From NCBI GenBank assembly GCA_013399895.1, contig VXBA01003437.1, forward strand, positions 3,388,064 to 3,452,063: 64,000 nucleotides of DNA. The letters are read 5' to 3'. The notes beneath the pieces are model-generated. The model saw nothing but the letters and a program-made list of their open reading frames with translations, had not been told where the DNA came from and did not search any database. Shown here piece after piece: positions 1 through 11,126 of the stretch (the stretch's first letter is position 1; each line of letters opens with the position of its first letter). Origin of the DNA: Serilophus lunatus. Its lineage: Eukaryota; Chordata; Aves; Passeriformes; Eurylaimidae. A program made the position numbers and the translations under genes.

Positions 1-1420
1 AGTGGGTCCACAGCGCCAAACCCAACATTTTGCCTTCTAATGCTTCTTACATCCATGACCCTGAACAAATTATCGACTTTCAGTTTGTCCCTGTGGCCAA
101 GCCATGTGTACATTGCTGTTCTCTGTGTTAAGTCTCTTGAGTTGGATACAAGCTAAGGATATGACATATCTCTGAGCAACAAGGAGCTTCTAAAAGGCTC
201 TTGCCTGTATCCTCTGGTTTCCCCTGTCTGAGCATGCAAGTTTCTCAGCAGAGAACTTTCAAGTTTCCCACCAGCAGAACTCAAATCCTCCTGCCTTTTA
301 CTGCATCTTGAAATGTTTAGTTGTTTACATTTGCTTTTGCTAACTAGCTGCTTTTTCTGAAAGGATTAAGAGGGGAGTTCCCATGTTTCTTTTACCATTG
401 AGTTCTCATTTTATTAGTTGATATTCATCACTAGGATATAGGAAGTTAGGCAATGGATCTGCTTACCCACGTTTGATGGTATGCCCAGTTCTGATGATAG
501 GTACTTTCCTAATGCTCACCCTAAGCAGTAGGGTCTAGCAAGCCAGTAACACAGAAAGTAGTCAAACTCTCGTAACAAAAAGTAAGGGAAAGCCAAGCAG
601 AGTAGATCTCAGATCTGCTAGGGAGCAAGGACAGTGCAATGCGGTTTGGGAACATATTCACCTTTCTCAAGTCACGGGGATGTTTTCTTGGCATTCTCCT
701 GCCAATGTAGCTTTGCTGAGTTTGTATTTTATCATGGCAGTCACGTGGCACGTTGTCACAGTCACGAGTCACGTCATGGTGGCTTAAGGAAGCCTGTGGT
801 CTCTGGCTTTCTTTTGGTTAGGGAACAGTTGGTGCCAAATAAAAGGAATGAGGGTGGCTAATGGCACAAGTTGTTGACACTGGCAGTCTCTATGCAGATG
901 GCCTGCTGAAGTCCATAATGTGTTAGACCAAATCCTCAGTTACATGTTACATTTACAAACAGTCAACTGGCAGCTGTTTTGGTCTGAAGCAGGTGTCTCT
1001 AGACTGACAATTTCTCTGTAAGTTCCTCTTTTCTCTTTCTGCTTGTCTTCTAACATTACATCTTCTCCAACACTACTCAGGCCAGGCAGTGCCAGGAAGA
1101 AAGATTTGCCCTTGCTGAGGAGATAAACATAGTGCATGTTCAGCTGGCCTCCAGCTGTGATCCACAGAGAGCAGAAATGAGTCTACCATGCTTCCCCCTC
1201 CCCGAGGAGTGCTGCGTGGTCTGGCTGCAGATTTTGCCCCTCTTCAGGCAAGAGCCTTCAGCAAGAGCCAACCGTGCTACATCCCACATCCTGTCTCCAG
1301 TTTCGCACGCTGCCTGTGATGAATAGCAAGCCTGGGGAAACCCACGAGGCTTTAGGTCTCCATGTTTTAGCTCTCTCAGCACACTGAAATCCTGCCCTCA
1401 GTGTTGAGAGACAGTAAGCT
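1..1420. other. Unannotated non-coding stretch
   Basis: I see no gene, repeat family or structured RNA here. All open frames are under 90 codons and overlap one another on both strands. The sequence is ordinary mixed-composition vertebrate DNA with few CpG. Exons of a long gene cannot be excluded, because short exons leave little trace in a single genome. Confidence 0.5.
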
Positions 1421-1740
1421 TGCACGCGTCCAGACAAGGAGTACACAATGATAGATAATACCAATAAAGCCCTGAGCTGTTCTAGGGAGGGGAGGGTGAT
1501 TTATTCCCAGCCGGACGGCTGGGGTGAGTGGAGCGGAGAGCGGAAATCCTACGGGAGCTGCGGGGCACACATCAAAACTGCATGTCACTCTGTCCGCAAC
1601 ACCCAGGGCGCCAGTTCAAAGCCATCACGTGCTGCGGCTGGAGACTTAAGGTGATGCCAAGCTAATGAGCAAACGAAACAATAAATAACCTCGGTGATCA
1701 TTACGCATTCCCCCTCCTTGGAGCTTGCCTGCTCCGGCCC
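1421..1740. promoter_or_regulatory. CpG-dense block, possible regulatory element
   Basis: Counting by eye gives about 16 CpG dinucleotides in 320 bases, starting with the acgcg at 1424-1428 and ending near 1736; the surrounding kilobases have only a few. The block contains a perfect inverted repeat, cccagccg at 1506-1513 and cggctggg at 1516-1523, and an E-box cacgtg at 1627-1632. It passes directly into AT-rich, homeodomain-like sequence. Retained CpG in otherwise depleted DNA suggests an unmethylated promoter or enhancer, or recent biased gene conversion. It is short for a classic CpG island, and no transcript is evident. The regulatory role is inferred. Confidence 0.35.
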
Positions 1741-1960
1741 TGGTGAGCCAGTGCTTCTCACACCCAATTACTCATGCCAAGGCCCCTCAAACGGAACCCA
1801 GAGCAGGCTCAGCAAACCATTCATCTTTGCAGAGTGGAGCCCTTTCAAGTTTCTCTGCAGCAGCTGCTCTGTTTATTGTTAAGATGAGCACACAGTTTAC
1901 ATGAACTGTTCTTATTTATCTTTGACTTTTACCTTTTAGGTCATTTCTTTGCATGTCCGG
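1741..1960. promoter_or_regulatory. AT-rich enhancer-like block
   Basis: This block follows the CpG cluster. It carries cccaattactcatgc (1771-1785), the tandem E-box-like gcagcagctgctctg (1857-1871), tttattgttaagatg (1872-1886, forkhead/SOX-like) and an A/T-rich run with cttatttatctttg near 1911. Such clustering of homeodomain, bHLH and forkhead-type sites is common in conserved vertebrate enhancers. No alignment was available, so conservation is a guess. Confidence 0.25.
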
Positions 1961-4559
1961 CACTTTCTAAGTCTCAACCAAACTTTTATTTATGCCCTAG
2001 GATTTGCTGTCTGAAACTTTCCAGCTCCGAGTGATGGAAAGGCAAGCTGAGCTCCTGACCAGGGTCTTTTCTCCAGCAGAACTCAAGGTCCCAGAGGCAA
2101 ATCACTCCTCAGGACAGAGATTTAGGAAGCTGCTGAAGGGAGGGGAAGGGTGAGTTAAGTGTAGGGGGGGTTGCTCAGATAAGTGCTAGCAGCTGAGTTT
2201 TGCGTGACTTTGGGCTCAGGCTGAACATGTAGCCATGTTGGAAGAGAGGATGGATGGGTGCATGGTTTAGGCATGATGAAGGCGCATTGGGAGTTGCATG
2301 GCTCTGATGTTTGTTTTGCAGGCTGCTAAGATGCATATGGGAAGAAAAAACCCTGGTATCGTCTCCAGAATGTTGACCACATCTCCACATGTTGACCACT
2401 GCTGCATGTAGTTACAATCTTTCCCAAATTTCAGGTCTTCCTCAACAGTCACCATCGCCACTGCTCCCCTGCCTTCAGTGCTTGACTGTGCCTTGCAGTT
2501 CATGTACTCTCTGCTGCCAGCCTCACTTCAAGCCTGGAGCAGGGCACAAACTGTTGCTTTTCAGTTCAGCCCTTGTAACAGTGACAAGGAGGAGGGAGTC
2601 TTTCCATACCTCAGTGGTGATGTGTCCAAACCGTGAAGAGCTAGATTTGGATTCTCCTCAGAACCAGGAAATGGAAATACTTTTTATAATATCATTGTTT
2701 ATGGTCAAAGAGCATAACTAGGACAGGGTGTCACCAGATGTATCCCAATTTACATGAGCTGGAGATCTGCATTATGTGTGTTCCCACAGGAGAAGAAGCT
2801 AACACGTAGGCTAAGGAAGTAGCACTAAAAGAAGATAACCTCTCAAGCAAATTAGTCACTTAGAAAGACAGGACAAAGTGTGAATTGCATTGTAGTTATC
2901 TCACAGACTCAGAGACCTTGAGGCAAACAGCCAGGCTAAAGAGATGGTGTTGGGTTGGCTGTGGGCACTATGTGGCCCTCCAGGCTTCTTCATGGCTCCT
3001 CTGTCTTCCTTGTCTGTAGCTATGGGAGGCTGAGGGCAAACCAGCCTCGTCTCAGCCTCCTGCAGCTACCAGAAAGGAAGCTGTAGCCCTGCTGCTTGCT
3101 GCCACATTGCACAGTGGAGGAGGCAGTCCAAGAGGACTCATTGCCCTTCACAACCACTTCAGTCTTTCTGTTTCAAAGGAACATTTAATTATTTTCCAGG
3201 GGTAAATAACTTTCACAATTATTAAACTGGAAAGAATTTTTTAAGTTGCGTATTTTTTTTCACTGTTGATTTCTCTGGCCTGGCCAGAAAAATATCTCCA
3301 AAATTCGTTCTGCTTCTTCCTACTCATGATGTTTGAATTTTTTTCTAGCTCTGCCACCACTGTTATCACTCATGTTAGTCAGTGCCTGTTTTTTTACCTT
3401 GGCTCTTTGACCCATGAAATAGTTGAAGAGCCTTTGCTTCTCGTATGTCAAATCATTACATGCCAATGGAGTACTGTGTGCACTTTCTGTGAGTGGTACA
3501 GAAACGGGATGTCTTCACAACACCAAGAATATTTTCTCACCTGCAAGTGTCAGCCTGCAGGTGTTTCAGTCCAGAGCTTGCCCATTACAAAACTGCCCAG
3601 AAATGTGCAGGGCCAAGTTCTGCTCTGCATTACACCCACCAGGCTTAGGGAAAGCCCATGAAGGCCATTCAGGCTCTTCATAAGGCTGATGGAGAGGGAA
3701 CAGGAGCTGGGCTCACTGATAGGACGTGAAAAAGTCTCAGTTTCTGGGGTCTGGTGGTATAAGAGTGGCCTGCCTATGCAAGAAATTGTGGCAAACAGTA
3801 TCAGTAGAGTTTGTATCCTTTGAGGGGCTTTGCTGACCTGGAGAGTTATCAGACATAGCCAGGTTATGTTCATGCCTTTCTCCCTTTCCCCTGTGGACCA
3901 GAAAGGGTTAAAAAAAATCCTATGATATAGGTCTATGTTCACATTGAATCTACATCCACCACATATATATCGGCTTTTGAGGAGAGAGGTGGTTTACACA
4001 TGTCACTGGCCGTAACTCAGACTTTTATTATAATCGTGACCATATGGTTAATGGGACCTAATAAACCACTGTTGACCTGGACACTGTGTGCACAAATCTC
4101 TTGCTCTCTTTCCTTTTTTTGTTGCTTGTCTGAGTGCATTATGCCAAGCAGCTGCAATTTAGTGACTCTTAAATGCCAGTTTTAGTGGTCCAACATCTAG
4201 TTAGTTCAGAAAGAATAAAACCCTGAGAAAGCCACCTTACACTGTAGCCCAATGGAGACAGGGATTGACTTTCCCTGGATGACAAGGCAGATGCTCTGTG
4301 CATTGACAGACATGAGCAGAGTCTGTGTGAGAGCTGGAACAGGGGATATGATGGGGACATCAGGCAGGCTCCTGCCCTGAACACCAGAGGCCCTGAGTGA
4401 GCTCCAGTGATTGCCGTGGAATTAATTCCATGCTTCTCCTGGTGCAAAAAGAGGAATGTTCAGCCAAGCTTATCAAAGAACTCTTGCGTTCTGGTTTTGG
4501 CAGATACAAAGGCTTCCATTAATGGAAATTAAAACTGGGGGAAAAAAGCTATAAATCCT
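1961..4559. other. Unannotated non-coding stretch
   Basis: No recognisable gene or repeat. The frames at 3266-3661 (+) and 3550-3942 (-) are about 130 codons each, overlap on opposite strands and match no family I know. They are treated as chance open frames. Confidence 0.5.
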
Positions 4560-4680
4560 ATCTCAAGTTTTTTCCTGGGAACTCAGTGCAGGACTGATCC
4601 AGGTCATGTTTTCTTCAACTTTTTATCCAATCTAGTTTTAAAATTACCTAAATGATAGGCAGGTGACCCAAACCTTGGAA
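4560..4680 (-). mobile_element. Possible ancient CR1/L3-like LINE fragment
   Basis: The stretch tttatccaatctagtttt at about 4620-4637, followed by an aaaattacctaaatgat-like segment, resembles the reverse complement of the 3' region of old CR1/L3-type LINEs, in which a 'tccaatctagtttaaa' block precedes the coding end. The rest is too diverged to align by eye. Boundaries are approximate, and a chance match is possible. Confidence 0.3.
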
Positions 4681-4956
4681 AGACATTGATTTTTTGATTG
4701 GTGCCATGCTACCATATCTCTCACTTTTAATAATGCTGCATTAGCACCTGTCTGCGACTTGCCTGCTCAAACGTCTCTGTTCCCAAAAGAGTAAAGCAAA
4801 CCCTTAACAGGCTTGGGTGGACATCTGCTCACCCATATCGGTTACCCAAGCTGTGCTGCTCCTTAGGCTTTGCAGATAGTCCTTTACAAGACATCACCAT
4901 CCAGAACTCACCCAAGCTTAGTTTCATGGTATTACTCATAGGAATGCTGCTTCTGA

Positions 4957-5012
4957 CAGATTTTACAGATGGGGGCCCAGGACAAGAAGCTACTTAACTT
5001 TCCTAGAGAGCT
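4957..5012 (-). repeat. MIR-like SINE remnant
   Basis: The + strand reads attttacagatggggg at about 4959-4974, then ctacttaactttcc. This follows the order seen in the reverse complement of the mammalian-wide interspersed repeat (attttacagatgagg, then the gaggttaagtaacttgcc block). MIR is a CORE-SINE old enough to survive as scattered relics in birds. The copy is short and has lost most of its A-rich middle. A profile search would be needed to confirm it. Confidence 0.4.
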
Positions 5013-5170
5013 AAACATATGTGTCTTGAAGGAGTGGGTAATCTTGAAGCTATAGGTATTGAAGCTTATGGCTGACACATCAGCTGAGGCAGGGTAGAGG
5101 TTTTGTTTCTTTCTTTTGATCTTAAACTGAAACTTAATGTTTTTATTATTTGATTGGTGTTTTTGTGATT
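5013..5170. other. Short non-coding spacer
   Basis: Nothing recognisable lies between the MIR-like remnant and the pyrimidine tract. The sequence becomes T-rich towards 5170. Confidence 0.4.
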
Positions 5171-5177
5171 ACATACA

Positions 5178-5254
5178 CCTGCCCTTCCCTTCCCTTCTCC
5201 TCTCCTCTTCTCGCCCCACCTTGCCCCACCTCACCTCACCACATCTCATCTCAG
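5178..5254. repeat. Pyrimidine-rich low-complexity tract
   Basis: About 75 bases with very few purines on the + strand. It starts with cccttcccttccctt-type repeats, continues as tctcctctcctcttctc, and ends in degenerate cacct/ccacctt units up to about 5245. The opposite strand is purine-rich. Such tracts mutate by slippage and can adopt triplex (H-DNA) forms. There is no clean repeat unit throughout, so it is best called low complexity. Confidence 0.75.
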
Positions 5255-5260
5255 ATATAG

Positions 5261-8200
5261 TTCACATGGCTTCATTTAGGACCTGATCCGAGGGCTGGTG
5301 GTCACAGCTGGAGTCATTATGCTGTCTTTTCATGGCTTTTGGAGCAGCCTAAGTAGATTTTGGTACATCTTCAGTCATGTTGGGTAGGTGAAAACTCTTA
5401 CTCTTCCCAGAGATCTGTGTCTTCTGAATATGGAGGGTTTTTTTCATAACCAGTGTCAGCCTTGGCAGTTGGATAGCCATAGGAAGTATCAGAGACAGAT
5501 GGACAAATAGACTGTGCAGTGAGCCAGAAACATAAAAAAATATGTTTAAAAAATGTAAAAGCCAAAGGCATAATGATTTGGTCTTCATCAAGTGAGATAT
5601 GAAGATGAAAACTTCATTTCAAGAATAACCTGACCCCAAAAGGGATTCAGCCCTGCGACATCTCACCTTCCGCTCCATTCCACTCTCCACACATGAAATA
5701 GCCTTCCCACTCTTCCCACAGCAGTCTGCTCTCACACCACCCTGCCTATTGCTGCAACAACACAAGTACTGTTTGTCTAAAAACTGCCAGGCCAAGGGCT
5801 GGCTGCCAGAGCTGGACATAGCCTTGTTAGCTGTGGGAAAGGCATTAGTGGCAGCACAACCACCCATGCCTCTGGCTGGAAGTCATAGTGGGAGTGGAGA
5901 TTCCTCCACAGTGTCCTCTCCACCAACTCTCCATAGGTCAGGCACAGTGACTGATACAGAAAAGCAGCCTCTGAAAGTGCAGCACCATCTTTGCCCGTGT
6001 TGGACATATTTTTCTCTATTCTTCAGCACAAGCAGCCAAGTACAGGTCTGCCCAGGGGTGCAGGCAGAAGCATCCACAACTCAGAAAGTCTCACCACAAG
6101 CAGGAGCCTTGGCAGGCACTGTTAGCATGGAAGGCAAGAGCCAGACAATGACTGGGCAGCTTCCGGCAGCTTTGGGACAGTTCTGGGAGACCGAGGGCAG
6201 TACAGATACCTTTACTGCCATTACCGTGCACTATGTACAGATGGGAAGCATCTAGCTCCACATGCATCCATCCAGCAGCTCTTCCTTGCTGGAAAATCAG
6301 TGTGAGCAGAGCAAATACTGCAGCATGCATGCATGTAGGCACAGCAGGATTTTACCAACAAAGTGTGGTCTGTCTAGTATCACTTTGTCCCAAGGTAGTG
6401 TCACACTATTCCCTGCGAACAGAATGAGTGTTACTTCTTTGAAATAATTTCGGCCATGCCAGAGGCTGTCAGTCACACAGGGAACAGTCCTTCTGAACAA
6501 CACATAACAGACAGATGACATGCTGAATGTCTCTGCCTGCTGGAAGGGAAGCAGGAGGGCTCCCGCACCCCAAGGAGGACCATGCCCAGAGGAGCAGGAG
6601 ACATGTGGTCTTCACTCTGAAAATGTTGGCAATGTTTACAAAGTCCGACACGTCAGCACAGTTACAGTCAGCGAAGTGAGTGTAAAACTGGCCTTGTTAC
6701 TTCCCAGATCTGAGGGATACAAGGCAAATGCACACAGATGGTCGGCCACTTTCCATAATGAAACACGTCTTTATTGTCCCGAGGAAGCTGCGTTTCACAA
6801 CCTAAGCATTGAGGCTTGCTTCTTTTTTTTATATATTTTATTTTCTCTGCAAACTGTGGGCAGTTTTGCCCCTTTCCTTAAATCAAAAATTGTGGACGAT
6901 AAAGACGTGTTTCATTACTGAGAGCTGGCCAAGCATCTGTGTGCAATGGACTTCATTTTCTTCTCTAGGTTGCTGGCACAAACATTCCCAGACGAAGCCA
7001 GAGAGGAAACTGAAATGAATGCAGCAATCTGAGGAAACTTGGGGAGAGCTCAAATTTTGTGGCTACTTCTTTCTTGTACATGCTCAACTGGCATATACCA
7101 AACTTTCAATGATGTGGTGCAGTTTAGGCACAGACTGGCTTTGCCAGACTTGAAATACTTGGGTGCCTATGCCATCATGGTTTCCAGAAGCAGCACAAGC
7201 TCACAAAAATTAGATACTGTCCTTTGAGAGATGACTAAATTGGTGCAAGGCTGCCTTGAGCAACTTATCTAGAAAACACATTTTGCTAAAGATCCCTGGG
7301 GTTTTTTTCTTATTTTGTCTCTGTCCTCACTAGTGGGGTTGAGAGCATGGAAGAGCTCATGAGCATTAGTTTGGGAACATCTTCCCATAAGCTGGTCCTG
7401 AGCTCCTCCTTTACCAGAAAGGAAGGGATGTAGTGTGATGGTCAGTTTCCATGACTGTCATTCACAAGGCTCTAGGATCCTGCTAGGATCCTGCCTGTCC
7501 AACAGAAAAGATGCTGTCCTGTCCTGATTTACAGTCCTGACAGAATACTTAACAAATACAATACTTTAAAGCATTACCATATTCACCTTGGGACGAATCC
7601 ATTCAGAGAGACAGTACAAAGCATATGGTTGTGATGACAGCTCTTGGATCAGGATGTTTTTGTCCTCGGTGCAATGGGGTTATGCCTGCAAGCATATATT
7701 TTGTATTTTTAATGATGTTTAAACAGACAGTTCTCTTTCTTGGGAAAGACAGAAAGACTAAGAAATAAAAATAGAGCAAGAAAAGGAGAGGGGCCCCAAG
7801 AAAAAGAGGAATCATGTACACCACAAGTAAAATTTTGAGGCTTTTGACCAGGCACCTGAATAATAAGCAGCATTTCTTAAAAGTATTCACTATCTGCCTA
7901 ATTTGTTGACTGCCTGTAGTGGATTTCCAAAGACAATGAAATCTGTGAGGGTAGCAGTCAAGTGAGATTCTTGAGAACTGTGGCTTTTGCTGTAGACTTG
8001 CTGTGGGAGCTAGGACTAAGCCAGTATATGTGCTTTCCCTTTATACTGTGGCATGGGCATAGGCTTCAGCCTGGTGAGGCTGAAGTGACTCGTGTGTGTG
8101 TACAGTTTTACACTAGAGTTAGAACCCTGGGGTTCAAGCCTTATCCTGATTTTATTTCTCCTTGTTTATAACCCAAATCTTAGTCCAGGTTTACTTGATC

Positions 8201-8904
8201 CTGGTTTCAAAGTTTGCTTTGCCTTAGGGTTAGGAGCCAGCTAGCACACCAGTGCCAATTCAGGCCCAACTCATACTGCGTGAAGCAAGGATGATAAGAC
8301 ACATCCCCACACTGTGTGACAGTAACATGACTCCCATACGGTACCTCTGCATGAGATCCATGTCTCTCAGGGTGCTCAAAATACAATTTTTAATGGATCA
8401 TTCAAGTGTTCTAGTGTTTAAAATACACAATTAATATCAAAGATAATTGAGGCACTAGAAAAAAAGTAGGTAATAAGCATTCTTACTGAGCTATTGGAAA
8501 CCTCCCCTATATATAGGAAATGGTTACAAAATACAGCACATGCATGTTCCTAATCTGCATAACTCATCATCTATATAATGTCATCACCCACTATTTAAAT
8601 CTCACCTTTAGCTTCTTAGAGTGCGAGGACATTGTAAGATCAAAACCCATCAGAATGTAACAGAAATATATACAATTGCCCATGGATACTCATTTTAATA
8701 AAGAATTGTTTTTAAAATAACCCACAAAGGGGGGTAGGGGGAGGGAAGGATAAAAGCAACCAAAATCCAGATCCTGATGGGATAATATATTTATTCTCTC
8801 TCAGTTATTTTTACCTCTGTAAAACAAGTCTTAGAAATGCCTTTCCCACATCGTTTGTCTCATTAGGATTGTATTTCCAGCTATTCAAGTCGAGGTGGCA
8901 TGGA
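5261..8904. other. Unannotated non-coding stretch
   Basis: The longest frame is at 5749-6255 (+, about 168 codons), but it opens at TTG, has no recognisable domain and is overlapped by open frames on the other strand. An 11-bp unit, ctaggatcctg, is repeated in tandem with overlap at about 7472-7493. A G-rich run lies at 8729-8745 (three G tracts only). The part from 8440 to 8720 is AT-rich. No gene is supported. Confidence 0.5.
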
Positions 8905-9747
8905 GAAAACAAGGGTTTTGGATAATTTTGAAGTAGACCAGATGGGAGCAGAGATCAGCATACTGGGGATAAGGAATGCCACCCAAAGGAACTTCGACAG
9001 GCTTTAGAGATGGGCCTGTGCAAACCTCAAGAAGTTCAACATGGCCAAGTGTGAGGTCCTGCACCTGGATCAAGGCAATCCCAAACAGGAATTACAGGCT
9101 AGTAGTGGAATGGATTGAGACTAGCTGTGGAGAGAAAGACTTGGGGTGTTTGTGAACAAAACTCTCAATATGACTCAACAATGCACACTTGTAGCCCAGA
9201 AAGGCAACCACATACTGGATTGCATCCAAAAAAAGTGTGGCCAGCAGGTTTAGGGAGATGATTTGGTTCTGCCCCTCTACTCTGATCCCATCTGGAGCAC
9301 CACATCCAGGACTGAGGCCCCCAGCACAAGAAAGATGTGAGACTGTTGGAACAAGTCCAACTATGTTGTTCTCTGAGCTGTAGCACCTCTCCTGTGAAGA
9401 CAGACTGAGAGTTGGGGCTGTTCAGCCTGGAGAAGAAAAGGCTCAAGGGAGACCTTACAGCAACGTTCCAGTACCTATCGCACTGGAAGATCATGTGGTG
9501 ATAGGACAAGGGGCAATGTCTTTAAACTGTAGGTTTAGGGAGAAATTCTCTACTAAGAAGGGTGGTGAGACACTGGAACAACTTGCCCAGGGAGGATGTA
9601 GGCTCCCCGTCCCTGGAGGTGTTCAAAGCCAGGTTGCATGAGGCTTTGAGCAACCATTTCAAGTAAAAGGCATTCCTGGCCATGGCAGAGGGGGTGGAAC
9701 TAAATTTTAAGGTGTCTTCCAACCCAAACCATTCTAAATAAGTGATA
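8905..9747 (+). mobile_element. CR1 LINE, 5'-truncated, sense copy
   Basis: This is a chicken-repeat-1 type non-LTR retrotransposon, about 840 bases, representing the end of ORF2 and the 3' UTR. Landmarks in order are gaagttcaacatggccaag (about 9029), gtcctgcacctggatc, the 'gcctggagaagaaaaggctc' block near 9427, 'ggtggtgagacactggaaca' near 9562, ccctggaggtgttcaaagcc near 9611, and the terminal ttccaacccaaaccattcta ending near 9737. In intact CR1 the block around 9427 encodes the LFSLEKKRL-like C-terminal end of the reverse transcriptase. Here the frame is broken by indels and missing pieces, so no protein is made. The terminal octamer repeats are lost. Many CR1 copies are 5' truncated by incomplete reverse transcription. 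The divergence suggests an old insertion. Confidence 0.92.
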
Positions 9748-11089
9748 TGAGGAAGACCTGTGCTTGCAACTCAGTACATCTAAATGTTCCCTCCAAATCC
9801 CTAAGGGAAGTCTTGCTGTCAGGCAGTCACTGGGTGGTCTAGCATTACTTTCTCAAATAGTTCAAAACTATACACTCATCTATGCTCTCAGCTCTTGCTC
9901 CTGTCACTCAGCCTGTCCTGAAATGCTGGTGAAAATGTCTCTTGCATGCCATTAGCACCCCTCTCTGCTATTCCAACATAAAGGTGTAGCACAGGGAGTG
10001 TGATAGAGCAGCTCTGCACACTTTGACCGACAGCTTCCCATTTGTCACATCTTGCTGGAGGAACTAGAGGAATTCAAGGAACACCCCACATTTGGCAGCA
10101 TGGTGTCATCCGTATCCACAACTTGACATTCAACTTCTTGTCACAATGAAGAGCTCAGGGAGACATAGGGAGAGTTTGGGATAGAAAAAATTGTTGATAA
10201 ATGGTTTCTGTCTGAAGTCCTAAGTGGTCAGAGTGTTCCTGAGTGAAAACCATAAAGAAAGCCCTTCTTCCACTGCTGAACTGACAATGAAGCACGCTGA
10301 GGGTCAGGCCTTTTGAGGGTGATTCATGGCTCTGGTGTCACATGGGTTAAAGATTCTCGTCTGAAGGGGATTAGGTGTTTCCAAGGAAGCACAGTGTTTC
10401 AGTGCCTGCAGCATTTCCTTGAAGCTTTTGGAGTCTCAGACCTTCTTAAGATTTCCCTCATTACTCTGTCTCATCACATGAAAAGTCCATCACAACTTTA
10501 GCAGAAGATACGGAGGGTGTGTGGTGTGAGGGACATGAAAGGAAATCCTTTGAAAGGTGCTAGTTCCTTCCACCCAGTCCAAATACATCTGGGTGCAGAG
10601 GAAGCCAGGCCAGTCTCTGAATCTCCTTGGTGCCCAGATAATATGTTAATCTATCTGATAACCTCTCAACAGAGCACAGTCTCCATCAGGTGCTCTCTGT
10701 GTGCCCCACGCTTTGCTATACAACTGCACTTTCTACCCTGCTCACTACAAACCAGCACAAACATCTGTTTGGGTGGGGCGAACTGGCTGCGAGGCACATC
10801 CCATTGCAGACAACTCTGGGGAAGACAAATATCTCCTGTGGATAATGCACACAGGGCTGGCTGCTTCACTAATGAGAACAGGCTCTCATGAGACTGCCTG
10901 GGAACAGGGCTGGAGCAGGCTCTGTTGGTCCTTGTTTGCCTCCTTCTGAACTCTCTCCCTCTGCTCCCTTCTCCTTTTCAGCATCAAATGCTTCTCTCCT
11001 AGCAAAGTGTTTTCTGATGCCTTGCATTAAGTTCACAGCATAAAATTAGAATGTATTGGGCCACTACAAGATGCTGAGGTTGTTAAAGC
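9748..11089. other. Unannotated non-coding stretch
   Basis: No recognisable gene or repeat. Open frames at 10517-10891 and 10701-10949 overlap each other in different + frames, with a third on the - strand, as expected of chance frames. Confidence 0.5.
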
Positions 11090-11126
11090 TGTATGTGCAC
11101 ATGCACATGTATGTGTACGTGTGTGT
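11090..11126. repeat. Alternating purine-pyrimidine (TG/CA) tract
   Basis: A run of 37 bases alternates pyrimidine and purine without a break. It consists of tgtatgtgcacatgcacatg followed by tatgtgtacgtgtgtgt. It is an interrupted (TG)n microsatellite. Perfect alternation of this length favours left-handed Z-DNA under negative supercoiling. Confidence 0.8.

Noticed and set aside
5749..6255. 168-codon + frame
   Set aside because: It starts at TTG, not ATG, overlaps open frames on the opposite strand and has no recognisable domain.
8128..8150. ggttcaagcc as a tRNA B box
   Set aside because: No A box, acceptor stem or anticodon arm could be placed around it.
8729..8749. G-rich run as a quadruplex
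   Set aside because: Only three tracts of three or more G; the fourth has two.
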